Origin: Mycolicibacterium sp. P9-22
Lineage (GTDB): Bacteria > Actinomycetota > Actinomycetes > Mycobacteriales > Mycobacteriaceae
Reading direction: 5' to 3'
Length of the DNA: 64,000 nt
NCBI RefSeq assembly: GCF_008329585.1
Contig: NZ_NPKP01000012.1
Coordinates: 1 to 64,000 of the forward strand
Of the stretch, positions 8,863 through 17,169 are shown piece by piece. The notes under the pieces were generated by a model. The model worked only from the letters and a program-made list of their open reading frames with translations. It did no database searches and had not been told where the DNA came from. Positions within the stretch are counted from its first letter, which is position 1. Every line of letters begins with the position of its first letter. The position numbers and the translations under genes were made by a program.

Positions 8863-9658
8863 CGTCACGAGCATTCTCGGCGAGCACCTCACGCACATGG
8901 CGGGCCGCATCCGGACCCTCGTAGGCCCCGACCACCTCTTCGATGCCACCGGTCATCTTGATGGTGCCGTGATCGACCCACATGGCGGTCTTGCACAGCT
9001 GGGCCAGGAACTCGTTGGAATGGCTGGCGAACACCAGGATTCCGGATCTGGCGACCAGGCTCTGCAGCCGGGTGCGGGCCTTCTTCATGAACTCCGCGTC
9101 GACGGCGCCGATACCCTCGTCGAGCAGCAGGATCTCGGGGTCGATGCTGGTCACCACGCCCATCGCCAGCCGCACCCGCATGCCGGTGGAGTAGGTGCGC
9201 AGCGGCATCGACAGGTAGTCACCCAGTTCGGTGAAGTCGGCGATCTCATCGACCTTGGCCATCATCTGCTTGCGGGTCTGTCCGAGGAACAGCCCGCGGA
9301 TGATGATGTTCTCGAACCCGGAGATCTCCGGGTCCATGCCGACACCGAGGTCGAACACCGGCGCCACCCGGCCCCGCACGGTGGCCGATCCGCGCGTCGG
9401 TTCGTAGATTCCCGACAGCAGCCGCAGCAGTGTCGATTTGCCCGCGCCGTTGTGCCCGACGAGGCCGACCCGGTCGCCCATCTGCAGCGACATGGTGATG
9501 TCCCGCAACGCCTCGATGACGACGACGTTGGACTCGTTGCGGCCGATGGTGCCGCCGGCCTTGCCCAGAAACGCCTTCTTCAGCGACCTCGACTTGGCAT
9601 CGAAGATCGGGAACTCCACCCATGCGTTCTCGGTGGAGATGAACGGACTGTTCGACAC
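8855..9658 (-). CDS. wzt: Galactan-export ABC transporter ATPase Wzt
   Basis: The nucleotide-binding subunit of the galactan exporter (Rv3781/RfbE homologue), 267 aa. Walker A is GHNGAGKS at 68-75. The signature is the short YSTGM at 156-160 typical of Wzt/TagH ATPases, and Walker B is ILLLDE at 176-181. The N-terminal 50 residues carry the conserved FDAKSRSLKK segment. There is no carbohydrate-binding C-terminal extension like the one in O-antigen Wzt proteins, consistent with a chain-length-independent exporter. The start is GTG at 9658, six bases after the bpa stop. Confidence 0.93.
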   Translation of the reverse strand: MSNSPFISTENAWVEFPIFDAKSRSLKKAFLGKAGGTIGRNESNVVVIEALRDITMSLQMGDRVGLVGHNGAGKSTLLRLLSGIYEPTRGSATVRGRVAPVFDLGVGMDPEISGFENIIIRGLFLGQTRKQMMAKVDEIADFTELGDYLSMPLRTYSTGMRVRLAMGVVTSIDPEILLLDEGIGAVDAEFMKKARTRLQSLVARSGILVFASHSNEFLAQLCKTAMWVDHGTIKMTGGIEEVVGAYEGPDAARHVREVLAENARDDG

Positions 9659-9664
9659 GGGCGG

Positions 9665-10165
9665 CTACAGGTACTGCCCGGTGCCCGGGTGTCCCGGACC
9701 GCGTTGTCCCGGCACCGCCCCGGGCGGCAGCTGACGCATCTGTTCCAGCTGGGCGCGGGCGGCCATCTGCTGGGCGAACAGCGCGGTCTGGATACCGTGG
9801 AACAGCCCTTCGAGCCAGCCGACCAGCTGAGCCTGCGCGATGCGCAGCTCACCGTCGGAGGGCACCGTGTCATCGGTGAACGGCAGGGTCAGCCGCTCCA
9901 GTTCCTCACGCAGTTCCGGGGCCAGCCCGTCCTCGAGCTCGCGGATGCTGCTGCGGTGGATGGTGGCCAGCTTGCTGCGGCTCGCCTCGTCCAACGGTGC
10001 GGCGCGCACCTCTTCGAGCAGCTGCTTGATCATCGTGCCGATCCGCATCACCTTGGCGGGCTGCTCGACCAGGCCGGTCAGGCCGCCTTCATCGTCCGCT
10101 TCGGCCTCGGCCTGATCGCCGGTGAGGATCTCGACGTTGTCGTCATCGTCAGGGTGGGTCGTCAT
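9665..10165 (-). CDS. bpa: Bacterial proteasome activator Bpa/PafE
   Basis: A 166-aa homologue of Rv3780, the ATP-independent ring-forming activator of the mycobacterial 20S proteasome. An acidic N-terminus is followed by a four-helix domain (about residues 35-135) and a Gly/Pro/Gln-rich flexible tail. The tail ends in GQYL, the C-terminal motif known to dock into the alpha-ring pockets and open the gate. The first 17 bases of the gene lie inside the end of the upstream membrane-glycosyltransferase gene. Its place in the galactan-export block is conserved in mycobacteria but is not explained by function. Confidence 0.92.
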   Translation of the reverse strand: MTTHPDDDDNVEILTGDQAEAEADDEGGLTGLVEQPAKVMRIGTMIKQLLEEVRAAPLDEASRSKLATIHRSSIRELEDGLAPELREELERLTLPFTDDTVPSDGELRIAQAQLVGWLEGLFHGIQTALFAQQMAARAQLEQMRQLPPGAVPGQRGPGHPGTGQYL

Positions 10166-12110
10166 TGCTTTCCTGTCGTCTGATCGGTTCGGGCGGGTCA
10201 CCGCGCCACTCGTAAATGCGGGACGCACCGTTGTCATAGATTTTCGTCCACGATCGTGAGCTGTCTAGCGACACTAGTCCGTCGGGCATGACGAACCCGC
10301 GGACCACCGGTGTGCTGGTGATGACATAGCGGATGTTCAGGGCGTGGACGGCCGCGGCGACGCGGGGGTCGGTATCGGCGTCATCGGCGTAGGCCCAGAA
10401 TACGAAGCGGTGCTCGCCGGGGCCCTGCTGCACCGGGTAGTCGTAGTGCGTCCACAGCGGGTGCAGTCCCGCGACCGCGTACATCCAGGCGGTGCCGTCG
10501 GTGTTGGCGTTGCCGATCAGCGTGTCGCGGGCCCCGGGCAGCGACGCCAGATGTGCGAACGCCTCCAGATCCTTGTCGCCGATCATCACGTTGTCGTACT
10601 TCTCGCCGAGCAGATAGCGGTGCCGCGGGAAGTAGTGCCAGGCCAGTCCCAGCACGGATGCGGTCAGCAGCACCGCGGCCAGCACCCGGCGGCTCCTGAC
10701 CAGCGCCAGCACCAGCGCGGCCAGCGCGATGCCCGCCATCGGCGTGTAGATCAGCGTCACCACCGCCGACAACCGGCGCGGGTCGCTGTAGAACAGGTCG
10801 CTGAACTTGCCGGTGACGAATCCGAGCGGACCACCGAACGGCGCGTCGGAGTGCACGATCGAAGCGATCAGCAACAACCAGACGGCCAGCGGCCACCAGA
10901 TCCGCCGGATCGCCAGCAGCAGCCCGCCGGCGGCCGCCAGGACGATCAGGATGTTCTGGATCGGATAGTCGTTGAGGTGCCGGGTGTGCTGGACGATGGC
11001 GACGAACAGCGCCCGTTTGCGTCCCAGATGGTCGACGAAGGCGTGCCCGGCGATGATGTCCGCCTGGCCCAGCACGCAGAGGAACTGGGGGAGCAGCACC
11101 AGCACCGCGGGCACCGCCATCCCGAGCAGGTGCAGGAAGTCCGTGCGGCGGCCGTGCACCGGCCGGCGTAAGGCGTCCAACAGCCACCACGCCGCGACGA
11201 ACAGCACCACGACGACGCCGCCGGTGAGGTGTACGGAGAACACGCCGACCAGGGCCAGCACGGCCGGCGGGATCCGTTCGCGGTGCCGCACCGCGGAGAT
11301 GACCAGGACGGTGACCGGCCCGGCCAGACCGTAGGCGACCAGATTGGGCATGGCCGCGACGTCGAACTCGACGTAGGGGACCGCGGTGAACGAGGCCGCC
11401 AGCGCCGCGGCAGTGCCGGCAGCCGCCGCGGCCTGCCAGCGGGTGCCTGTGGCGCCCACCATCTGCCAGGTCAGCATCGCCGCGCTCACCGGGAACAGCC
11501 AGATGGCGGCGGTCAGCGCACCGACGGTGTACGCCGTGGTGGCGGCCGCACCGGTGAGCTGGCTGTACACCGCGGCCAGCGCGTGGAACGCAGACGGGTA
11601 ATACAGGTCGGCATGGGTTTCGACGTTGCGCAGTTCACCCATGTGGGTGGGGGAGGCCTGTCCGGTCTCCAGGATCCAGCGGATGGTGTTGGCATGCCAG
11701 ACGGAGTCCCAGTTGCTCGGGACGGACTCCCAGTCGGCCGGCTTGAGCAACGCCGCCAGCCCGATCAGCGCTGCCCCGATGAGCACGCCCGCAGCGACCG
11801 TCAGCACCGGTCCGTCGATCCCGGCCCGCCAGTCGCGGGTCCGCTGCCCGGGCTCGGTGCGGCGGTGCACGGCCAGGCGCACCGCCGTCGCGGCGCCGAG
11901 GACGATTGCCAGCGTGCCGAGCGCCGACCAGCCATTCCACGGTATGCCGAGCGCGCCGAACGGCACGATCGCCAGTGCCACAACGCCGTATGTCAGAGCG
12001 GGCCCGACAGCAACCGCGACCGGCCAGGTCAGCCCGGTGGTACGAGCAACCATCGCTCCGGGGCACACCAACAGCAACAGGGCTATTAGCACCCCGAACG
12101 ACAAGCCCAC
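10149..12110 (-). CDS. Multi-membrane-spanning GT-C-like protein (Rv3779 homologue)
   Basis: A 653-aa polytopic membrane protein with roughly a dozen hydrophobic segments, then a soluble C-terminal part of about 150 residues. It matches the mycobacterial Rv3779 family, which has been linked to polyprenyl-phosphate mannose and mannoside synthesis; that role is taken from the literature on the family. GT-C enzymes carry an acidic motif in the first outer loop; LKPADWESVPSNWDSVWH here could serve. The start is a GTG at 12110, the only one near the divergent intergenic region. It is first in the block wzm-glfT1-wzt-bpa and overlaps bpa. Confidence 0.8.
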   Translation of the reverse strand: MGLSFGVLIALLLLVCPGAMVARTTGLTWPVAVAVGPALTYGVVALAIVPFGALGIPWNGWSALGTLAIVLGAATAVRLAVHRRTEPGQRTRDWRAGIDGPVLTVAAGVLIGAALIGLAALLKPADWESVPSNWDSVWHANTIRWILETGQASPTHMGELRNVETHADLYYPSAFHALAAVYSQLTGAAATTAYTVGALTAAIWLFPVSAAMLTWQMVGATGTRWQAAAAAGTAAALAASFTAVPYVEFDVAAMPNLVAYGLAGPVTVLVISAVRHRERIPPAVLALVGVFSVHLTGGVVVVLFVAAWWLLDALRRPVHGRRTDFLHLLGMAVPAVLVLLPQFLCVLGQADIIAGHAFVDHLGRKRALFVAIVQHTRHLNDYPIQNILIVLAAAGGLLLAIRRIWWPLAVWLLLIASIVHSDAPFGGPLGFVTGKFSDLFYSDPRRLSAVVTLIYTPMAGIALAALVLALVRSRRVLAAVLLTASVLGLAWHYFPRHRYLLGEKYDNVMIGDKDLEAFAHLASLPGARDTLIGNANTDGTAWMYAVAGLHPLWTHYDYPVQQGPGEHRFVFWAYADDADTDPRVAAAVHALNIRYVITSTPVVRGFVMPDGLVSLDSSRSWTKIYDNGASRIYEWRGDPPEPIRRQESNDDPP

Positions 12111-12222
12111 TGCATTAGTATGGCTGCCGATGTGATCAAGGCCCCGCCCGTGCGGTGCGGCCGGATCCTTTACCCAATGCGTGTTCGTCTGTGCGTTTCA
12201 CGGACGTTCTAAGGTGGCTGAC

Positions 12223-13419
12223 ATGGCGTACGACGTTGCCCGGGTGCGGGGGCTGCACCCGTCGCTGGGCGACGGCTGGGTGCACCTCGACGCGCAGAAC
12301 GGGATGCTGCTGCCGGATTCGGTGGCCACCACCGTCTCGACCGCGTTCCGTGGCTCCAAGCCGATGGCCACGGGGCCGCACCCGTCGGCCCGGCGCAGCG
12401 CGACGGTGCTGGCCGCTGCCCGGCAGGCGATCGCCGATTTCGTGGGCGCCGATCCGCAGGGCGTGGTGCTCGGCGCGGATCGGGCGGTGCTGCTGACCTC
12501 GCTGGCCGACGCCGCATCGGTGCGGGTGGGGCTGGGCTATGAGATCGTGCTGTCCAGGCTGGATGACGAGGCGAACATCGCGCCGTGGCTGCGGGCCGCG
12601 AACCGGTACGGCGCCAAGGTCAAATGGGCCGAGGTCGACATCGAGACCGGTGAACTGCCGCCCTGGCAGTGGGAGGGCCTGATCACGGCACCGACCCGCC
12701 TGGTGGCGATCACCTCGGCGTCGGCGACCCTGGGCGCCGTCACCGACCTGAGCCCGGTGACGAAGCTGGTGCACGAGAACAGCGGCCTGGTGATCGTGGA
12801 TCACTCCGCTGCCGCGCCCTACCGGATGATCGACATCGACGATATCGACGCCGATGTGGTGGCTCTGAACGCCGTGGCGTGGGGTGGCCCGCCGATCGGC
12901 GCGCTGGTGTTCCGGGACCCGGCCGTCATCGATCAGTTCAGCTCGGTTTCCCTGGACCCGTACGCCACCGGTCCGGCGCGGCTGGAAACCGGTATCCACC
13001 AGTACGGTCTGCTCGGCGGAGTGGTGGCCAGCATCGAGTACCTCGCCAACCTGGACGAGGCGGCCTCCGGGACACGCCGGGAGCGGCTGGCGGTTTCCAT
13101 GGAATCCGCTGCGCTGTATCTGGATCGGCTGTTCAACTACCTGCTGTCATCGCTGCGCTCGTTGCCGCTGGTGATGGTGCTGGGCAGCCCGACCGAGCGG
13201 ATCCCGGTGCTGAGCCTTGCCGTCGACGGTGTGCCCGCCGAGCGGGTGATCCAGCGCCTGGCCGACAACGGGGTCCTGGTCGGCAGCAGCGAACACTCAC
13301 GCGTGCTGGATGCCTTGGGCGTCAACGACATCGGTGGTGCGGTGACGATCGGTTTGTCGCATTACACCACCGCGGCCGAGGTCGACCAGCTGGTGCGGGT
13401 GCTGGCCTCGCTGGGTTGA
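12223..13419 (+). CDS. Class V aminotransferase-fold protein lacking the PLP lysine (Rv3778c homologue)
   Basis: A 398-aa protein with the full outline of the cysteine-desulfurase/VC1184-like class V fold. The aspartate that contacts the pyridine nitrogen is kept (Asp193 in VIVDHSAAAPY). The position that should hold the Schiff-base lysine is alanine: family members read S-A-Y-K-F-F-G-P where this one reads N-A-V-A-W-G-G-P (216-223). No active-site cysteine loop is seen either. It may be a pseudoenzyme or bind PLP non-covalently. ATG at 12223 follows AAGGTGG. It is divergent from the galactan block and convergent with the quinone oxidoreductase, whose stop is adjacent. Confidence 0.85.
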   Translation: MAYDVARVRGLHPSLGDGWVHLDAQNGMLLPDSVATTVSTAFRGSKPMATGPHPSARRSATVLAAARQAIADFVGADPQGVVLGADRAVLLTSLADAASVRVGLGYEIVLSRLDDEANIAPWLRAANRYGAKVKWAEVDIETGELPPWQWEGLITAPTRLVAITSASATLGAVTDLSPVTKLVHENSGLVIVDHSAAAPYRMIDIDDIDADVVALNAVAWGGPPIGALVFRDPAVIDQFSSVSLDPYATGPARLETGIHQYGLLGGVVASIEYLANLDEAASGTRRERLAVSMESAALYLDRLFNYLLSSLRSLPLVMVLGSPTERIPVLSLAVDGVPAERVIQRLADNGVLVGSSEHSRVLDALGVNDIGGAVTIGLSHYTTAAEVDQLVRVLASLG

Positions 13420-14391
13420 TCAGCCGACCCGCAGCAACACCTTGCCGGTCACCTCGCCGGCGTTCAACAGCCGGTGCGCCTCAGCGGCGTCCTGCACGGG
13501 CAGTTCCGCTCCGATGATCGGGCGTACCTTGCCCGCGGCGATGAGCGGCCACACATTGGCGGTCACCTGCTCGACGATCGCGCCCTTGCCGTCCGGGCCG
13601 TCGACCGGCCGTGATCGCAGCGCGGTGGCGAAGACCCCGGCGCGCTTGCCGAGCAACTTGGCGATGTTCAGTTCCGCCTTGATGCCGCCCTGCATTCCGA
13701 TGATCACCAGCCGTCCGCCGTCGGCCAGCGCATCGATGTTCCGGTCCAGATACTTGGCCCCCATGATGTCGAAGATGACATCGGCGCCGCCGGCCCCGCG
13801 GATCCGTTCGACGAAGTCCTCGTCCCGATAGTTGATCAGGATCTCGGCACCCAACTCCGAGCACACCGCCAGCTTGTCGGCGGACCCTGCGGTCACGGCG
13901 ACCCGGGTGCCGAGTTCGCGGGCCAGCTGGATGGCGTGGGTGCCTATCCCGCTCGCCCCGCCGTGCACGAGGAGCAGCCCGCCGGGCCGCAACCGGGCGG
14001 TCATCATCATGTTGGACCAGACCGTGCACGCCACCTCGGGCAGCGCCGCCGCCGCGACGAGTTCGACGCCGTCGGGCACCGGCAGCAACTGTGCGGCCGG
14101 CACCGCTACGCGCTCGGCGTACCCGCCACCCGCCAGCAAAGCACACACCGATTGGCCCACCGACCAGCCAGAGACGCCGGGTCCGATCTCGGCGATGGTC
14201 CCCGAGACCTCCAGGCCGAGAATGTCACTGGCGTCCGGCGGCGGCGGATAGCTACCTCCGGCTTGCAGCAGATCGGCGCGATTCACCCCGGCCGCGGCGA
14301 CCTTGATCACCACTTCACCCGCGTGAGCTGCGACATCGGGGACTTCTTGCCATGTCATACGTTCGGTTGAAACCGCAACAATGGCCCGCAT
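13420..14391 (-). CDS. Zinc-independent NAD(P)H:quinone oxidoreductase (MDR family)
   Basis: A 323-aa medium-chain dehydrogenase/reductase of the quinone-oxidoreductase (QOR/PIG3) type, homologous to Rv3777. It would reduce quinones or other alpha,beta-unsaturated carbonyls with NADPH. The N-terminal GroES-like domain contains AAGVNRADLLQAGG. The Rossmann domain has HGGASGIGTHAIQLAREL and a C-terminal TGKVLLRVG. The zinc-binding cysteines of alcohol dehydrogenases are absent. The ATG at 14391 lies 41 bases from the divergent MarR gene, whose product is the likely regulator. Confidence 0.9.
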   Translation of the reverse strand: MRAIVAVSTERMTWQEVPDVAAHAGEVVIKVAAAGVNRADLLQAGGSYPPPPDASDILGLEVSGTIAEIGPGVSGWSVGQSVCALLAGGGYAERVAVPAAQLLPVPDGVELVAAAALPEVACTVWSNMMMTARLRPGGLLLVHGGASGIGTHAIQLARELGTRVAVTAGSADKLAVCSELGAEILINYRDEDFVERIRGAGGADVIFDIMGAKYLDRNIDALADGGRLVIIGMQGGIKAELNIAKLLGKRAGVFATALRSRPVDGPDGKGAIVEQVTANVWPLIAAGKVRPIIGAELPVQDAAEAHRLLNAGEVTGKVLLRVG

Positions 14392-14420
14392 TGGCCCTAC
14401 GCTACTACTGGTTTCAGCCG

Positions 14421-14426
14421 TACGAT
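14421..14426 (+). promoter_or_regulatory. -10 box TACGAT of a leaderless-type promoter for the MarR gene
   Basis: TACGAT lies six bases before the ATG at 14433, the spacing expected when transcription starts at the A of the start codon. No convincing -35 box is seen. It supports 14433 over an upstream start. The sequence also sits in the divergent promoter of the quinone oxidoreductase. Confidence 0.45.
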
Positions 14427-14432
14427 TACGCG

Positions 14433-14945
14433 ATGGAAGCGATTATTGGGGGGCGCACGGCTAGCACCATGCCGGGCCTGGATATCGCTGAGCAGAAATC
14501 TTGGCAAAACTTTCTGGACTCGGCGCTGCGTCGTTATGCAACTTTGAACAGGTCGCTGGTGGATGCTCACGGACTCGCCCTGAACGACGTGCGATTGCTC
14601 GACATACTGGACAGCTCCGACAGCGGATCGGCACGGATGGGCGACCTTGCCGAAGGGCTGATGTCGCTGCCCAGCCGGGTGACCCGCCAGATCCACCGGC
14701 TGGAGAAGCTGAACCTGGTGACCCGGGTCGCCAGCCCGGATGACCGGCGCGGCGTGCTGGCCACCATCACCGTCGAGGGCCGCGCCCTACTGGCCGAGGC
14801 GATGCAGACCTACAGCGCCGGCGTGCGAAACCACTACCTGGGGCGGCTGTCCCGGTCGCAGATCACCGCGACGGGCGAGAACTGCCGCCGGATCAGTGTC
14901 GGCCTGCAGGCCGACGGGCGGCCCGCGAAACTCGGGCGGGTATAG
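14433..14945 (+). CDS. MarR-family transcriptional regulator
   Basis: A 170-aa winged-helix regulator. The recognition helix and wing are clear: LMSLPSRVTRQIHRLEKLNLV followed by SPDDRRGVLATITVEGRALL, the DxRxxxV/LxxT signature of MarR proteins. The start at 14433 is supported by a -10 box six bases upstream. It is divergent from the quinone oxidoreductase with a 41-base shared control region, an arrangement in which MarR proteins commonly repress both genes until an aromatic or oxidised ligand binds. No clear palindrome was found in the intergenic region. Confidence 0.85.
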   Translation: MEAIIGGRTASTMPGLDIAEQKSWQNFLDSALRRYATLNRSLVDAHGLALNDVRLLDILDSSDSGSARMGDLAEGLMSLPSRVTRQIHRLEKLNLVTRVASPDDRRGVLATITVEGRALLAEAMQTYSAGVRNHYLGRLSRSQITATGENCRRISVGLQADGRPAKLGRV

Positions 14946-14964
14946 ACCGCTTAGGCTTGTCCAC

Positions 14965-15051
14965 GGTGGCGTGGCAGAGCGGCCTAATGCACTCGCCTTG
15001 AAAGCGAGAGTCGGCTAACACCGACCGGGGGTTCAAATCCCTCCGCCACCG
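14965..15051 (+). tRNA. tRNA-Ser (anticodon UGA)
   Basis: An 87-nt class II tRNA. The 5' acceptor GGTGGCG pairs with CGCCACC at 15044-15050, with discriminator G. The anticodon arm CTCGC-CTTGAAA-GCGAG gives anticodon TGA. A long variable arm and the T-loop GGTTCAAATCC are present. The 3' CCA is not encoded. Confidence 0.95.
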
Positions 15052-15127
15052 CAACTCGGAGATCGTTTGGCGGCAGGCCGGGCGAAACCCACTCGCTCCA
15101 TTCGGCGAGCCGTGCCACGCTGGGCCG

Positions 15128-15490
15128 GTGATCGAGATCGGATCCCGCAAGCGGAACCTTCCCGCACCGCCGCACGTGGTGTTCGAGGATCTCACCATGC
15201 CGAACCGCAGTGCCGCCCGGCCGTGGCTGAACCTGCTCGACGACGAGATACCGCCAGAGGTGCTGGAGTCCCGGGAGCCGGCGTACGTGGTGTGGTCCTC
15301 GCTGTGGCCGCGGCGGCCGGACGCCCGGATCACCTTCGAACTGCCGCCGGGCCATGCCGGCGGAGGTACCGACCTGCGCTGGACGCTGACCGTCGACGAA
15401 CCGGCGCCCGACGACAGCCTCACCGGTCACCTGCGCAAGCGGATCAACACCTTGATCCACGCTGACCTGCGCTACACCTACGGCCAGTAG
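15128..15490 (+). CDS. Hypothetical protein
   Basis: A 120-aa protein beginning at GTG 15128. Its pattern (amphipathic beta-strands, a Pro-rich middle and the segment ITFELPPGHAGGGTDLRWTLTV) resembles the SRPBCC/START-like small-ligand-binding fold, but no motif is decisive. It lies just downstream of tRNA-Ser and 49 bases before the barstar-like gene on the same strand. I do not recognise a function. Confidence 0.6.
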   Translation: MIEIGSRKRNLPAPPHVVFEDLTMPNRSAARPWLNLLDDEIPPEVLESREPAYVVWSSLWPRRPDARITFELPPGHAGGGTDLRWTLTVDEPAPDDSLTGHLRKRINTLIHADLRYTYGQ

Positions 15491-15539
15491 TGCACTCGCC
15501 CGCGGCAGCTCGGCCGGCGCGGTGGAACAATGACGATCC

Positions 15540-15875
15540 GTGAACAAGTCGGTCGCCGTGGATCTCGGCGGGATGAGCACGACCGCGCAACTGCACGCCG
15601 CGTTGAGCGCCGTCTTCGGTTTCCCGCACTTCTACGGAGGCAACTACCCCGCCCTGGTCGACTGCTGGTCGAGTCTGCGATACCCGGATGACCAGATGAG
15701 CGAGCTGGTCCTCGACAGTCTGGAGGACTGCGTCGAGCTGCGTGTCGCCGGCGCGGGCTCGTGCTCCGAAGATGTTCTGCACACACTGCTTTCGGCGGTC
15801 ACGGCGGTGAACCATCGAGCCAAGCTCAACGGTCTCGACGACGTCATACTGGTGGAGCTCACCGACTCCCGCTGA
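15540..15875 (+). CDS. Barstar-family ribonuclease inhibitor-like protein
   Basis: A 111-aa protein with the barstar outline. LHAALSAVFGFPHFYGGNYPAL, followed by DCWSSL, corresponds to the conserved helix and the YGxNxDALxDCL binding region that plugs the barnase active site. The start is GTG at 15540. No barnase-like ribonuclease or other obvious toxin is adjacent: the upstream neighbour is an unrelated hypothetical and the downstream one a convergent MerR regulator. It could protect against an RNase elsewhere or from outside. Confidence 0.75.
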   Translation: MNKSVAVDLGGMSTTAQLHAALSAVFGFPHFYGGNYPALVDCWSSLRYPDDQMSELVLDSLEDCVELRVAGAGSCSEDVLHTLLSAVTAVNHRAKLNGLDDVILVELTDSR

Positions 15876-15917
15876 TCCGGGCGCGTCCACCGATGGACCG
15901 CGCACACGCTGGTGCCG

Positions 15918-16286
15918 CTATTTTGTGTGCGTGTCATCGGCCGGGGTCTCGGTATCGCCCAGCCGGCTGTGGAGTTCGGAGTTGATCGCCTGTGCTTCGG
16001 CGAGTTGATCTTCGAGGATGATGATTCGGCACGCTGCATCGAGCGCGGTTCCCTGGTCGACCAGCTCGCGGGCACGCGCGGCGATGCGGAGTTGATAGCG
16101 GGAGTACCTACGGTGCCCGCCCTCGGATCGCTGCGGTGTCAGTAGCTTCGCCTCGTCGAGGCTGCGCAGGAATCCCGGCGTGGTTCCCAACATCTGAGCG
16201 GCGCTACCCATGCTGTAGGCGGGGTAGTCCTCGTCATCGAACCTGTCGTCGGGGGTCGTGCCGGATGTGTTCTTCGGGGGTACCAC
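15918..16286 (-). CDS. MerR-family transcriptional regulator
   Basis: A 122-aa protein with a MerR winged helix (YSMGSAAQMLGTTPGFLRSL; GGHRRYSRYQLRIAARAREL) and a C-terminal coiled coil (ILEDQLAEAQAINSELHSRL). It has no metal-binding cysteines, placing it near HspR-like or stress-type MerR proteins common in mycobacteria. The GTG at 16286 was chosen over an upstream TTG (16322) because GGAAGG lies five bases before it. It is convergent with the barstar-like gene. About 880 bases upstream contain no clear gene and may be its long control region. Confidence 0.8.
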   Translation of the reverse strand: MVPPKNTSGTTPDDRFDDEDYPAYSMGSAAQMLGTTPGFLRSLDEAKLLTPQRSEGGHRRYSRYQLRIAARARELVDQGTALDAACRIIILEDQLAEAQAINSELHSRLGDTETPADDTHTK

Positions 16287-16318
16287 AGCGCCTTCCAAGG
16301 CCTTACCGGAGGAACTAT

Positions 16319-16615
16319 TCAAAGCCTGGAATTTACCGCAGGAAATAGAAGGGCCGGCAACCCGGCCATGAGACGCGCCGGGCCGCCGGCCCTGAGGAGA
16401 TGGTTACCATCTTCCGACACTGCTTCGTAACTGCGGTATCGGCCCGACACAACGTCTTCGGGCGATCCGACGGTAGCTCCTCCTTTCTTGCCGCCGAGCG
16501 TAACGACCAACTCGGCACTTCTCACTTCGCACTGCAGCGGCCCGGACCGGCGTCGTGCAGCCGGTCGATACTGCTGGGCCACTTCCGATCTCCTGCTTCG
16601 CGGGTAGTTCGTCAT
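16319..16615 (-). CDS. Doubtful small ORF upstream of the MerR gene
   Basis: A possible 98-aa protein starting at ATG 16615, basic in its first third. Codon third positions are mixed rather than GC-rich, and the ribosome-like GGGAG touches the start codon. It ends 32 bases before the MerR gene on the same strand. It is listed only because it fills much of the otherwise empty region; it may well be untranslated leader. Confidence 0.2.
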   Translation of the reverse strand: MTNYPRSRRSEVAQQYRPAARRRSGPLQCEVRSAELVVTLGGKKGGATVGSPEDVVSGRYRSYEAVSEDGNHLLRAGGPARLMAGLPALLFPAVNSRL

Positions 16616-17156
16616 CTCCCGCGCCGATATGTCCTCTTTGTTTCCAACGTCGACGAATCTAGCGCACGCATATGCAGATGTCTACCCTTGCGAAGATAGA
16701 TTTTGATTCATGGTCAACGCAGGAAACCTTCAGCGACGTGCGTCCGTGACGACGGATGTGCGCCGGACCATATTGACGCCATCGCAACTCGCGTGCCATT
16801 GTCCAAGGAACGATCTTGATATGTGCTTGGCAACTGGCGCTGAGCGCCGAAGCGGATGAGATCCGCAGATGGAATGGCTTTGGTGGGACGGTGAGGATGC
16901 AGTCAGCAATAACAGATGGGTTGCTGCCGATCATGGCAGCAACTTCCGTGGCGGCGATGCTCGTCAGTGCCGTGATCTCAGGTCCTAGGCGTACCCACCG
17001 TACACATGGTCTCGACCAACGGTCGCGCACCGACTTCGCCTCCACCGCTCGTGGAGCCTGTGAGTGCACACGAGGCGCTTGCTCGATGTGCCCGGCCCGA
17101 TGGTCGCTGTGAACGCGAAGGCGCTCCTGCCAGAACCGTTGCGCCGCAATCCTGGA

Positions 17157-17162
17157 TAGGCT
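17157..17162 (+). promoter_or_regulatory. -10 box TAGGCT, leaderless-type promoter
   Basis: TAGGCT ends seven bases before the ATG at 17170, consistent with transcription beginning at the start codon. No -35 box at normal spacing is evident, as is common in mycobacteria. Confidence 0.35.
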
Positions 17163-17169
17163 GCCCGGC

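Larger units (their letters stand above)
16287..17169. other. Long stretch without a convincing gene
   Basis: 883 bases between the MerR regulator and the Ntn amidase. Base composition is more AT-rich than in neighbouring genes, especially 16620-16720. It holds several inverted repeats: GGCCGG/CCGGCC (16352-16367), GATGGT/ACCATC (16399-16411) and GTTGCTGCC/GGCAGCAAC (16920-16943, nine-base stem, six-base loop). A strong Shine-Dalgarno-like AAAGGAGG on the minus strand near 16480 has no start codon at proper distance. Open frames are short and show no family resemblance. Confidence 0.5.

Noticed and set aside
15128..15875. Barstar-like gene and its neighbour as a toxin-antitoxin pair
   Set aside because: The neighbour shows no RNase motif and its stop-to-start gap of 49 bases is not typical of coupled toxin-antitoxin genes, so only an orphan inhibitor is claimed.
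16400..16640. Known riboswitch upstream of the MerR gene
   Set aside because: The inverted repeats do not match the conserved cores I know for ydaO, M-box, TPP, cobalamin or SAM riboswitches.
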